Below, piece by piece: positions 30,512-38,123 of a DNA stretch of 42,116 nucleotides. The notes under the pieces were generated by a model. That model had not been told where the DNA came from and did not search any database. It saw only the letters and a program-made list of their open reading frames with translations. A program made the translations under genes and the position numbers. Each line of letters begins with the position of its first letter. Positions within the stretch are counted from its first letter, which is position 1. The stretch is from an uncultured Faecalibacterium sp. (GTDB lineage: Bacteria > Bacillota > Clostridia > Oscillospirales > Ruminococcaceae): assembly GCA_934512105.1 (NCBI GenBank), contig CAKSWQ010000016.1:1-42116 (forward strand), in the 5' to 3' direction.

Positions 30512-30580
30512 TAACCTGTATCTGCCCGTTGGCAGAGACGCACGAAAAAGAAAAGTTTCTTTGTTTCTATGAGGAAAGCT

Positions 30581-31123
30581 ATGAAGATGAAAAAACAGCT
30601 TTTGGCACTGCTGCTGGCTGCGGTGATGGTGCTTAGCCTGACCGGCTGCAAGGAGACCCTGAAAAAGGTGGCGCAGAAGGTGACAGGCCACTCCGAGGAA
30701 GTGCAGGAGGAGAACACCACCCGCTGGGCAGAATCCACCGCCGACCCGCTGATCATTCAGGGCATTGCGGATGCCTCGGCAAAGTATGCCACCGCCACCG
30801 CAGACGGCTGCCTGTACGCGGTGTTCAACGGGATATGGAGCCGCAACACCGGCTACTTTACCGTGCCGGGCGGCAGTTTGAACATTATGGCCTGCGGCAC
30901 CGCCGAGGGCACCCAGAAGTTCAAGGTGGCACTGTGGAAAAAGGTGGACGGCGGCGCAGCCTATGTGCCGGACAGCACCTACTACGTCAAGACCGATGGC
31001 ACCGACTACCGCTGCACCATTTCCGGGCTGGACCCGGCGGCGCAGTACCGCGTGACCATCTCGTATGATTCCAGCCGGTATTACCTGTACGGCCTGCTGA
31101 AGGTGGAGGGCATTGCCGGATGA
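30581..31123 (+). CDS. Surface lipoprotein of unknown function
   Basis: 180 residues from ATG 30581 (GAGGAAAGCT upstream; an ATG at 30569 is possible but without a ribosome site). A lipoprotein signal ends in the lipobox LTGC, so the mature protein starts at that Cys (near residue 22). After a charged linker the domain (about 55-180) appears all-beta (YFTVPGGSLNIMACGT, KFKVALWKKVDGG, TDYRCTISGL, YRVTISYDSSRYYLYG), like a carbohydrate- or wall-binding sandwich. Its stop overlaps the next start (ATGA). Confidence 0.82.
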   Translation: MKMKKQLLALLLAAVMVLSLTGCKETLKKVAQKVTGHSEEVQEENTTRWAESTADPLIIQGIADASAKYATATADGCLYAVFNGIWSRNTGYFTVPGGSLNIMACGTAEGTQKFKVALWKKVDGGAAYVPDSTYYVKTDGTDYRCTISGLDPAAQYRVTISYDSSRYYLYGLLKVEGIAG

Positions 31124-32037
31124 CGAACCAGACGAAAAATTCAATGCTGCTGATGCTGTGCGCCCTGATCTGGGGCACAGCCTTTGTGGCGCAGAGCGCC
31201 GGTTCCGGCATGGGCGCGTTCTCCTTTCTGGCGGGGCGCAGCTGGATGGCGGTGCTGGTGCTGATCCCCACGGTCAAGGCGTTTGACGCCTTGCACCACC
31301 GGCAGGGCAGGCCGGACGGCAAGCCCAAGACGGCGGCGGAACGCAAGCAGCTGCTGAAGGCCGGGCTTGTGTGCGGCACGCTGCTGTTTTTAGCCAGCGC
31401 GGCGCAGCAGCTGGGCATCACGCTGGACCCTTCCACTGCAAAGGCGGGCTTTCTGACCGCCATGTATGTGGTGCTGGTGCCGGTGTTCGGCCTGTTTCTG
31501 GGGCGCAGGGGCAGCGCGCAGCTGTGGGTGAGCATGGCCATTGCCGTGGTGGGGCTGTACCTGCTGTGCATGAAGGACGGTTTTGGCAGCATCCAGAGCA
31601 GCGACTGGCTGCTGCTTCTGTGCGCGGTGCTGTTCAGCTTCCAGATCATGGCGGTGGATCATTTCTCCCCGCAGATGGACGGCGTGCGCCTGAGCCTTGT
31701 GGAGTTTTTTGTGGTGTCGGTGGAAAGCACCGTGGCGGCGTTTTTGTTCGAGCAGCCTGCCATGGCAGAGTTTGTCACCTTCGCCGGGCCCATCCTGTAC
31801 TGCGGCATCATGTCCAGCGGCGTGGCCTACACCCTGCAGATTCTGGGGCAGCGGGACCTGAACCCCGCCGTGGCAAGCCTTATCATGTGTCTGGAAAGCG
31901 TATTCAGCGCCTTGGGCGGCTGGCTGCTGCTGCACCAGAACCTTTCCTTCCGGGAATCCTCCGGCTGCGTGCTGCTGTTTGCTGCCGTGGTGCTGGCGCA
32001 GCTGCCTCTTGGCCGCCTGATGCGGAGCAAGGCCTGA
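31120..32037 (+). CDS. EamA/DMT family transporter
   Basis: 305 residues, ten predicted helices in two EamA repeats. The first begins NSMLLMLCALIWGTAFVAQ, the second near SDWLLLLCAVLFSFQIMAVDHFS; the C-terminal repeat carries NPAVASLIMCLESVFSALGGWLLLHQNLS, a strong family signature. These drug/metabolite transporters export amino acids, nucleosides or other small metabolites; the substrate is not predictable. Translationally coupled to the lipoprotein gene and 1 base before the metallopeptidase gene. Confidence 0.9.
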   Translation: MTNQTKNSMLLMLCALIWGTAFVAQSAGSGMGAFSFLAGRSWMAVLVLIPTVKAFDALHHRQGRPDGKPKTAAERKQLLKAGLVCGTLLFLASAAQQLGITLDPSTAKAGFLTAMYVVLVPVFGLFLGRRGSAQLWVSMAIAVVGLYLLCMKDGFGSIQSSDWLLLLCAVLFSFQIMAVDHFSPQMDGVRLSLVEFFVVSVESTVAAFLFEQPAMAEFVTFAGPILYCGIMSSGVAYTLQILGQRDLNPAVASLIMCLESVFSALGGWLLLHQNLSFRESSGCVLLFAAVVLAQLPLGRLMRSKA

Positions 32038-32038
32038 G

Positions 32039-32593
32039 GTGGCGGCAAAGCCGTGCGCCCAGCTGCGCAGCGTGGAGGGCATCCAGTACGAGCTGGTGCG
32101 CAAAAAGGTAAAGCAGCTGCACCTGCGGGTGCGGGACAACGGCACTGTGATGGTAAGCATCCCCCTGACGGCCAGTCTGGAACAGGCTGACCGTTTTGTG
32201 CTGCAAAACGCCCAGTGGATCCGGGACACCCGGGTGAAGAACATCACCAAGCTGAACAGGGACAACGCCAACCTGCCGGACAAGGCCACAGCGCTGGCCT
32301 ACTTTACCGCCATGAGCGATAAGGTCTACCCGGCCTTTGCCGGGGTGCTGGGCGGGCAGAAGCCTATCCTGAAGGTGCGCAGCATGACCAGCCGCTGGGG
32401 CGTGTGCTGTCCGGGCAAGCGGCAGATCACCCTTGCTTTGCAGCTGTATAACCAGCCCCCTGCGGCGCAGATCTATGTGGTAGTACACGAGTACTGCCAC
32501 TTTTTGCAGTTGAACCACAGCCCGGCCTTCTGGGCAGAGGTGGAAAAGCTGCTGCCGGACTGGAAGGCCCGGCGGGAGCTGCTGAAAAAATAA
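32039..32593 (+). CDS. YgjP/SprT-like zinc metallopeptidase (DUF45)
   Basis: 184 residues. The zinc motif HEYCHFLQLNHSPAFW (HExxH plus downstream His) and the upstream SRWGVCCPGKRQITLALQL are diagnostic of the YgjP-like family, which is often annotated as an M48-like peptidase. The start is GTG 32039, immediately after the transporter stop; no earlier ATG is available. It is probably cytoplasmic (no signal peptide). The cellular role in bacteria is poorly known. Confidence 0.9.
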   Translation: MAAKPCAQLRSVEGIQYELVRKKVKQLHLRVRDNGTVMVSIPLTASLEQADRFVLQNAQWIRDTRVKNITKLNRDNANLPDKATALAYFTAMSDKVYPAFAGVLGGQKPILKVRSMTSRWGVCCPGKRQITLALQLYNQPPAAQIYVVVHEYCHFLQLNHSPAFWAEVEKLLPDWKARRELLKK

Positions 32594-32621
32594 TCTATCG
32601 TAAAAACGGAGGGAAATTCCC

Positions 32622-34112
32622 TTGGAAAACGAAAAAAAGACCGGCGATAAATATTCCAAACTTGCCGGCAATACCTTGATCTTTGCAATCTCCAGCTTTT
32701 CATCCAAGCTGCTCACTTTGATCGTACAGCCCTTTCTGACCTACGCCATGGCGGAGATCTCGGATCTGGGTCTGTCCAAGATCCTGAGCCAGTATGCAAA
32801 CCTGCTCATCCCCTTTGTGTCCATGGGCATGTCCAACGCCATCATCCGCTTTGGTCTGGACAAGGGCAACAGCGAAAAACAGGTGTTCACCAACGGCCTG
32901 CTCACCATTCTGGGCGGCTTTGGCATACTGGTGCTGTGCTGGCCGGTCACCCAGTTTTTGCCGGATATGGCACAGTATGGCCTGCTGATCTACATTTATG
33001 TGCTCATGAGCTGTCTGCGTACCCTGTGCACCCAGTTCGTGCGCAGCCGCCAGTGGAATAAGCTGGTGGCGGTGGACGGCGTGCTGTGCACCGTGGCCAC
33101 CATGGCCTTCTATGTGCTGTATCTGGTGGGCTTCAAGTGGGGCGCTAACGGCTACCTGCTGGCTATCATCAGCGGCGACCTTGTCAGCGTGCTGTTCCTG
33201 ACGTTCACCGGCAAGCTGTGGAACTATGTGGAACTGAAGGGCATCAACAAAAAGCTGTGGCGGCAGATGCTTAACTTCTCGCTACCCATGATCCCGGCGC
33301 AGATCAGCTTCTGGATCATCAACGCCTCCGACCTGTTCTTCGTGCGCGAGATGTGCGAGGGGCTGGATGGGCGCAGCGGCAACGCATGGAGCGGCCTGCT
33401 TTCCACCGGCTACTTCCTGCCCACCATCCTGACCACGCTGGGTCTGATCTTCTACGATGCGTGGCAGCTTTCCGCCGTCACCGAGGAGGAGGAGCGCGCC
33501 CGGTTCTTTACCAAGATCTTCCGCACCTATTCCAGCGTGCTGTTCTGCTGCGCGGCGGGCATTATCTGGCTGTGCCGCCCGGTGATGCACGTCATGAAGT
33601 CCAACTATTATTACGCATGGCACTTTGTGCCGTTCCTTGTGCTGGCTTCCACCTGCAGCTGCTTCAACCAGTTCATGAACAGCGTCTATGTGGTGACCAA
33701 AAAGTCTGACCGCAGCATGGTCACCATGATGGCGGGCGCTATCAGCAACTGCATCATGAACTACTTCTTCATCAAGCTGTGGGGGCCTGTGGGTGCGACC
33801 TATGCGTCCTTCCTGGGTCTGGCGCTGGTGTTCACCCTGCGTGCGGTGGATGCCCGCCGCATGATCGGGATGCGCGTCCACCCTGCGCGGGTGCTGGCAA
33901 ACGCCGCCGCGCTGGTGTTCGAGGCCTTTGTGCTGCTGGCAGAGCCGCCGCTGTACGGGCTGTGGACGGGGCTTATCACGCTGGTGATCATCCTGTACAA
34001 CTTTGCGGGCGTATGGGCCATGGCGCGGGTGCTGCTGCCCCGCCTGCTGGGCCGCCGGGGCAAGGCGCTGGTAGCCGCCGTGGACGGCTGGCTGAAGCCG
34101 AAAAAGGCATAA
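32622..34112 (+). CDS. Polysaccharide biosynthesis flippase (MATE/MVF-type)
   Basis: 496 residues with about 12-14 membrane helices, N-terminal KLAGNTLIFAISSFSSKLLTL typical of Wzx-like oligosaccharide-lipid flippases. Later family-like elements include LPMIPAQISFWIINASDLFFV and FFIKLWGPVGATYASFLG. It starts at TTG 32622, supported by GGAGGG 8 bases upstream and a conserved lysine-rich cytoplasmic start. It moves lipid-linked glycan units across the membrane. No glycosyltransferase cluster accompanies it; the nearest sugar transferase is the fused gene at 21928. A family B repeat begins 8 bases after its stop. Confidence 0.9.
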   Translation: MENEKKTGDKYSKLAGNTLIFAISSFSSKLLTLIVQPFLTYAMAEISDLGLSKILSQYANLLIPFVSMGMSNAIIRFGLDKGNSEKQVFTNGLLTILGGFGILVLCWPVTQFLPDMAQYGLLIYIYVLMSCLRTLCTQFVRSRQWNKLVAVDGVLCTVATMAFYVLYLVGFKWGANGYLLAIISGDLVSVLFLTFTGKLWNYVELKGINKKLWRQMLNFSLPMIPAQISFWIINASDLFFVREMCEGLDGRSGNAWSGLLSTGYFLPTILTTLGLIFYDAWQLSAVTEEEERARFFTKIFRTYSSVLFCCAAGIIWLCRPVMHVMKSNYYYAWHFVPFLVLASTCSCFNQFMNSVYVVTKKSDRSMVTMMAGAISNCIMNYFFIKLWGPVGATYASFLGLALVFTLRAVDARRMIGMRVHPARVLANAAALVFEAFVLLAEPPLYGLWTGLITLVIILYNFAGVWAMARVLLPRLLGRRGKALVAAVDGWLKPKKA

Positions 34113-34120
34113 GCGGGACG

Positions 34121-34233
34121 ATTTAGAATGCGCTCCGCGTTGCTCTGCGCATATTCAGCGGAAAAATTATTTTATGGTTTCGGAATACCGGAGCGTCTGC
34201 GGACGCTCCGGTATTCCATTTTCACGGGAGGGG
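34121..34233 (-). repeat. Family B structured repeat, copy 3
   Basis: Minus-strand copy. The left motif CCCTCCCGTGAAAATG (34234-34219) leads into a perfect 16-bp hairpin (34217-34202 with 34197-34182), then the conserved box (about 34165-34121). The hairpin sequence is wholly different from the other copies but equally perfect. In the box ATGCGC..GCGCAT replaces ATGGCC..GGCCAT. Confidence 0.82.
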
Positions 34234-34235
34234 AA

Positions 34236-34366
34236 CCCCCTCAGTCGCCTGCGGCGACAGCTCCCCCAAGGGGACGCCTTTTGGCAATGCCGCAAGGTTA
34301 TCCGCCACCGCGAAAGCCGTCCCCTTGGGGAAGGTGGATTGCCGCGCAGCGGCAAGACGGAAGGGG
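34236..34366. repeat. Family A repeat, copy 3 (131 bp)
   Basis: Begins CCCCCTCAGTC and ends GACGGAAGGGG. An internal 13-bp inverted repeat, CCCCAAGGGGACG with CGTCCCCTTGGGG, surrounds a central region. It is exactly the length of the copy at 41685 and nearly identical to it except for the hairpins at each end. Together with the family B copy it fills most of the 398-base gap between the flippase and the DUF1538 gene. Confidence 0.88.
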
Positions 34367-34431
34367 TATCCTTCGGAAAACGTAAATTTTTACAATTTAT
34401 GGAACTTGCTCAAGTTTTTTCCTTCTGGCGG

Positions 34432-34489
34432 TTGACGGCATCCCCCTGAATCCGTATACTATAAATATATCTTGTACAAAAGTGTACAA
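34432..34489 (+). promoter_or_regulatory. Promoter and operator-like inverted repeat of the DUF1538-PII operon
   Basis: TTGACG (34432-34437), a 17-base spacer and TATACT (34455-34460) predict transcription from about 34467. TTGTACA at 34472-34478 and TGTACAA at 34483-34489 form a perfect inverted repeat with a 4-base centre, lying on the first bases of the transcript where a repressor would block elongation or initiation. Confidence 0.75.
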
Positions 34490-34510
34490 ACAGGATACAG
34501 ACGAAAGGCG

Positions 34511-36061
34511 GTGGACATCATTCTCAGACGATCGCTCCCCAAGCTGCGGGAAAAGCTTTTGGAGGCGCTGCAGGCGGTGCTGCCCATTGTGGCCATTGTG
34601 CTGGTGCTCTGCTTCTCGGTAGCACCGGTATCGCCCAGCATCCTGCTGTGCTTTTTGCTGGGCGCTGCCATGATCGTGGTGGGCATCATGTTCTTTACTC
34701 TGGGTGCAGAGATGAGCATGACCCCCATGGGCGAGCGGGTAGGTGCAGTCATCACCCGCAGCCGCAAGCTGCCCCTCATCCTTGTGCTCGGCTTTTTGCT
34801 GGGCTTCCTTATCACCATCTCGGAGCCGGACTTACAGGTGCTGGCAGATCAGGTGCCCTCCATCCCCAGCGGCACGCTGATCCTCTCGGTGGCGGCGGGC
34901 GTGGGCCTGTTTCTGGTCTTTGCCTTTTTGCGTATGCTCATCGGCATCGCGCTGCCAAAGCTGCTGGTGCTGTTCTACGGCATCATCTTTGTGCTGGCGG
35001 CCTTTGTGCCCAAGGAATTCCTCGCCGTGGCGTTTGACTCCGGCGGCGTGACCACCGGCCCCATGACCGTGCCCTTTATCATGGCGCTGGGCGTGGGCGT
35101 TTCCTCCATCCGAAGCGACCGCCACGCGGCGGACGACAGCTTTGGTCTGGTGGCCATGTGCTCCATTGGCCCCATTCTGGCAGTGCTGACGCTGGGCATC
35201 GCGTTCCGCGCAGCGGACAGCACCTACATCCCGCCTGTTCTGCCGGAGGTGGCAGACTCGGTGGAATTGTGGCAGCTGTTCCGGGAAGGGCTGCCCACCT
35301 ATTTGGCCGAGATCGCCCGCTCGCTGCTGCCCATCGTGCTGATGTTCGGAGCATTTCAGCTCATCGCCCTGCGGCTGGACCGCCGCACACTGGGGCGCAT
35401 CGGCGTGGGTCTTGTGTATACCTATATCGGCCTTGTGCTCTTTTTGACCGGCGCAAACGTGGGCTTTATGCCCGCCGGTAACTATCTGGGTCAGGTGCTG
35501 GCAGGCAGCGGGGTGCGCTGGGCGCTCATCCCCATCGGCATGCTGATCGGCTACTTCATCGTCAAGGCCGAGCCTGCGGTCTATGTGCTGAACAAGCAGG
35601 TGGAAGAGGTGACCGACGGCGCTATCTCGGCGCAGGCCATGGGTCTGGCGCTTTCCGCAGGCGTGTCCATCTCGGTGGGGCTTGCCATGGTGCGGGTGCT
35701 GACCGGCATCTCCATCCTGTGGTTCCTTGTGCCGGGCTATGTGTTCGCCATCAGCATCTCCTTTGTGGTGCCCAAGCTGTTCACCGCCATCGCGTTCGAC
35801 GCGGGCGGCGTGGCCTCCGGCCCCATGACCGCCACCTTCCTGCTGCCGCTGGCGCAGGGTGCCTGCGTGGCAGTGGGCGGCAACATCGTCACCGATGCCT
35901 TTGGCGTGGTGGCTATGGTCGCCATGACCCCGCTCATCACTGTGCAGATGATGGGTCTGGTGGCGCAGCTGCGCACCCGCAAGGCGCGGACGGCGCAGCC
36001 CGCTGCGGTGCTTGCTACCATGTTTGCAGACCTGCCGGATGACGCCATTATCGAGCTGTAA
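34511..36061 (+). CDS. Tandem DUF1538 polytopic membrane protein
   Basis: 516 residues if GTG 34511 is the start. The frame is open back to TTG 34472, but that lies only about 5 bases from the predicted transcription start and inside the operator, so it is unlikely; the ribosome site (GAAAGG) is poorly spaced for the GTG, and the start stays uncertain. The protein is an internal duplication: AFDSGGVTTGPMTVPFIMALGVGVS (from 174) recurs as AFDAGGVASGPMTATFLLPLAQG (from 428), each after membrane helices and followed by a short loop and FGLVAM / FGVVAM. About 12 or more helices in all. DUF1538 proteins have no assigned substrate. It is cotranscribed with a tandem PII-like protein, suggesting a regulated channel or transporter. 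Confidence 0.88.
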   Translation: MDIILRRSLPKLREKLLEALQAVLPIVAIVLVLCFSVAPVSPSILLCFLLGAAMIVVGIMFFTLGAEMSMTPMGERVGAVITRSRKLPLILVLGFLLGFLITISEPDLQVLADQVPSIPSGTLILSVAAGVGLFLVFAFLRMLIGIALPKLLVLFYGIIFVLAAFVPKEFLAVAFDSGGVTTGPMTVPFIMALGVGVSSIRSDRHAADDSFGLVAMCSIGPILAVLTLGIAFRAADSTYIPPVLPEVADSVELWQLFREGLPTYLAEIARSLLPIVLMFGAFQLIALRLDRRTLGRIGVGLVYTYIGLVLFLTGANVGFMPAGNYLGQVLAGSGVRWALIPIGMLIGYFIVKAEPAVYVLNKQVEEVTDGAISAQAMGLALSAGVSISVGLAMVRVLTGISILWFLVPGYVFAISISFVVPKLFTAIAFDAGGVASGPMTATFLLPLAQGACVAVGGNIVTDAFGVVAMVAMTPLITVQMMGLVAQLRTRKARTAQPAAVLATMFADLPDDAIIEL

Positions 36062-36073
36062 AGGAGGCAGAAC

Positions 36074-36772
36074 GTGAGCAGTTTGTTTTTGATGATAACC
36101 ATCACCGACCGCCGCTCTACCGATGGCTTTTTGCAGCTGTACAAAAGCCACGGCGTAACGGTAAGTATGCGCACCGTGGGCTCCGGCACAGCGGTGCAGG
36201 AGACCCTTTCCACCCTTGGGCTGGAAAAGACCGAAAAAGCGGTGCTGCTGGCCGTGGTAACGGCAGAAAGCTGGCAGAAGATCCAGAAGGATCTGCGCCG
36301 CAAAATGCAGATCGATGTGCCGGGCACCGGCATTGCGTTCATTGTGCCGCTGAGCAGCATCGGCGGCAAACGGGCGCTGATGTTCCTCACCGAGCACCAG
36401 CCCCTTACATGGAAGGAGGAGAGCACCTTGAAGGATACCCGCTATGAACTGCTGCTGGTGGTGGCAAATCAGGGCTACACCGGCTCCATTATGGACGCTG
36501 CCCGCACCGCCGGTGCAGGCGGCGGCACGGTGATCCACGCAAAGGGCACCGGCATGGAGGGTGCAGCCGCCTTTCTGGGCGTGGAACTGGTGAACGAAAA
36601 GGAGCTGGTGCTTATCGTCAGCCGCACCAGCCAGAAAAACACCATCATGAAGGCCATCATGGAGGGGGCAAACCCCAAGGCGGGCGCTATCGTGTTCTCG
36701 CTGCCGGTGACCGATACTGCCGGTCTGCGGCTGATGGAAGAGGACGAAGTTCAGCCGGAAGCCGCCCTGTGA
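36074..36772 (+). CDS. Tandem PII-like (GlnB-fold) regulator
   Basis: 232 residues from GTG 36074 (AAGGAGG upstream). It reads as two PII-like domains. Half one (about 4-105) has SGTAVQETLSTLGLEKTEKAVLLAVV and GTGIAFIVPLSSIGG; half two (about 124-222) has GTGMEGAAAFLGVELVNEKELVLIVS and AGAIVFSLPVTDTAGL, the equivalent of the PII B-loop and C-loop strands. The classical T-loop Tyr51 uridylylation motif is absent, so control by GlnD is not expected; ligand binding (nucleotide or metabolite) is likely but untested. It lies 12 bases after the DUF1538 stop and should bind that membrane protein, as GlnK binds AmtB. A terminator follows. Confidence 0.85.
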   Translation: MSSLFLMITITDRRSTDGFLQLYKSHGVTVSMRTVGSGTAVQETLSTLGLEKTEKAVLLAVVTAESWQKIQKDLRRKMQIDVPGTGIAFIVPLSSIGGKRALMFLTEHQPLTWKEESTLKDTRYELLLVVANQGYTGSIMDAARTAGAGGGTVIHAKGTGMEGAAAFLGVELVNEKELVLIVSRTSQKNTIMKAIMEGANPKAGAIVFSLPVTDTAGLRLMEEDEVQPEAAL

Positions 36773-36792
36773 CCCCTTAAAAATTGATCCCG

Positions 36793-36836
36793 ATATCCGC
36801 ATTTATCGCCGAAGGCTTGATAAATGCGGATATTTT
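36793..36836 (+). terminator. Terminator of the DUF1538-PII operon
   Basis: A 15-bp perfect stem (36793-36807 with 36819-36833) and a short T-run, 20 bases after the stop. The loop and 3' arm overlap the next gene's -35 box. Confidence 0.85.
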
Positions 36837-36845
36837 CGTTATCAT
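36817..36845 (+). promoter_or_regulatory. Promoter of the yitT-like gene, embedded in a terminator
   Basis: TTGATA at 36817-36822, a 17-base spacer and TATCAT at 36840-36845. The -35 lies in the loop and 3' arm of the preceding terminator. Confidence 0.65.
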
Positions 36846-36884
36846 AGTAGAAGAAACTTCAACTATAAACAAAGGAAGATGAAG

Positions 36885-37763
36885 ATGACGCAATTAACAC
36901 GCAAGCAACAGCAGCTCTTTAGCGCCCTGTCCATCGTGGTGGGCAACGCGATGTATGCGCTGACTGTGGTATTATTTCTGATGCCCTCCGGCCTGATCAC
37001 CGGCGGTGCCACCGGTATCGCACTGGCCTTCAACAAGGTCACCGGCCTGCCGGTGTCCGCAGTGCTGTTCGTGGTCAATGTGGCCATGCTGCTGCTGGGC
37101 TGGTGGGTGCTGGGACGCCGCTTTGCCCTGAACACCATGGCAAGCACGGTGCTCAGTCCCTTTTTTATGGCGCTGTGGGAGCGCCTGCTGGGCAGCCTTG
37201 TGCTGACCGATGATCTGGTGCTGAACACCGTATTTGCGGGCTTTGGCATCGGCATCTCGCTGGGCATCACCATCCGCGCCGGTGCTTCCACCGGCGGTAT
37301 GGATATCCCCCCGCTGGTGCTGAACAAGTGGTTCCACCTGCCGGTGTCCAGCACCATGATGGTCTTTGACTTTCTCATTCTGGCGGCGCAGGCGGCCTTC
37401 AGCCCGGTGCGGCAGTCCCTGTACGGTGTGGTGATGGCCATCATCTACACCGTTGTGCTGGACAAGGTGCTCATGCTGGGTACCACCCGCACCGAGGTGA
37501 AGATCATCAGCGCCAAGTCCGACGAGATCTGCGCCGCCATTTTTGCGCAGCTGGACCGCGGCGTGACCATCCTGCACGGCGAGGGCGGCTACCTGCGGGA
37601 GCCGGAGTCGGTGCTGCTGAGCGTGGTCTCCAACCGGCAGCTGCCAAGGCTGGAAAAGCTGGCGCACGCCATCGACCCCACCTGCTTTATGATCGTGAGC
37701 CACGTTACCGAGGTAAGCGGGCGCGGCTTCTCGCTGGAAAAGGACTATCAGGCGGAGGAGTAA
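36885..37763 (+). CDS. YitT family membrane protein (DUF161-DUF2179)
   Basis: 292 residues from ATG 36885 (AAAGGA at 8 bases; the ATG at 36879 is too close). Five or six helices cover about 10-210, with the family blocks FLMPSGLITGGATGIAL and GISLGITIRAGASTGGMDI. The C-terminal soluble DUF2179 domain (about 220-288) has TEVKIISAKSDEI and GVTILHGEGGYLREPESVLLSVVSNRQLPRLE, a ferredoxin-like fold recalling PII proteins. Function unknown despite wide occurrence in Firmicutes. It stands alone between its own promoter and the next one. Confidence 0.93.
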   Translation: MTQLTRKQQQLFSALSIVVGNAMYALTVVLFLMPSGLITGGATGIALAFNKVTGLPVSAVLFVVNVAMLLLGWWVLGRRFALNTMASTVLSPFFMALWERLLGSLVLTDDLVLNTVFAGFGIGISLGITIRAGASTGGMDIPPLVLNKWFHLPVSSTMMVFDFLILAAQAAFSPVRQSLYGVVMAIIYTVVLDKVLMLGTTRTEVKIISAKSDEICAAIFAQLDRGVTILHGEGGYLREPESVLLSVVSNRQLPRLEKLAHAIDPTCFMIVSHVTEVSGRGFSLEKDYQAEE

Positions 37764-37782
37764 GCGGATTTCCCCAAGGCTC

Positions 37783-37812
37783 TTGCAAAACTGCCCCGGT
37801 TTGGGGTATAGT
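37783..37812 (+). promoter_or_regulatory. Promoter of the DUF1858-trmK-nif3 operon
   Basis: TTGCAA at 37783-37788, an 18-base spacer and TATAGT at 37807-37812. Confidence 0.65.
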
Positions 37813-37868
37813 ATAGAGGAACAGTAGGTTATACTGTATCTCACCCGAAACAGAAAGGAAAAGCTATC

Positions 37869-38123
37869 ATGTTTGATATTTTCAATATGCTCAAAAAAGA
37901 GCAGCACTCCGCACCCAAGCAGGTGACCCGCGACACCATCATCGGCGACATTCTGGATATGGACCAGACCACCGCACCCTACTTTATGGAGATCGGGATG
38001 CACTGCCTGGGCTGCCCGGCTTCCCGCGGCGAGACCATCGAGGAGGCCTGCGAAGTGCACGGCGTGAACTGCGACGAACTGCTGGAGAAGCTGAACACCC
38101 ATCTGGCAGCCAAGAAGGCCTGA
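37869..38123 (+). CDS. DUF1858 domain protein
   Basis: 84 residues. The domain (about 19-80) has ITRD-like entry VTRDTIIGDILDMDQTTAPYFMEIGMHCLGCPASRGETIEEACEVHGVNCDELLEKLN; the central CLGC pair is the hallmark. DUF1858 domains often occur beside hybrid-cluster or iron-sulfur proteins and are thought to bind metal or take part in redox chemistry, without proof. The AGAAAGGAAAAGC leader gives a ribosome site. The trmK start follows its stop with no gap. Confidence 0.9.
   Translation: MFDIFNMLKKEQHSAPKQVTRDTIIGDILDMDQTTAPYFMEIGMHCLGCPASRGETIEEACEVHGVNCDELLEKLNTHLAAKKA

Noticed and set aside
34472..34510. TTG 34472 as the start of the DUF1538 gene
   Set aside because: It would lie about 5 bases from the predicted transcription start, inside the inverted repeat, with no ribosome site.
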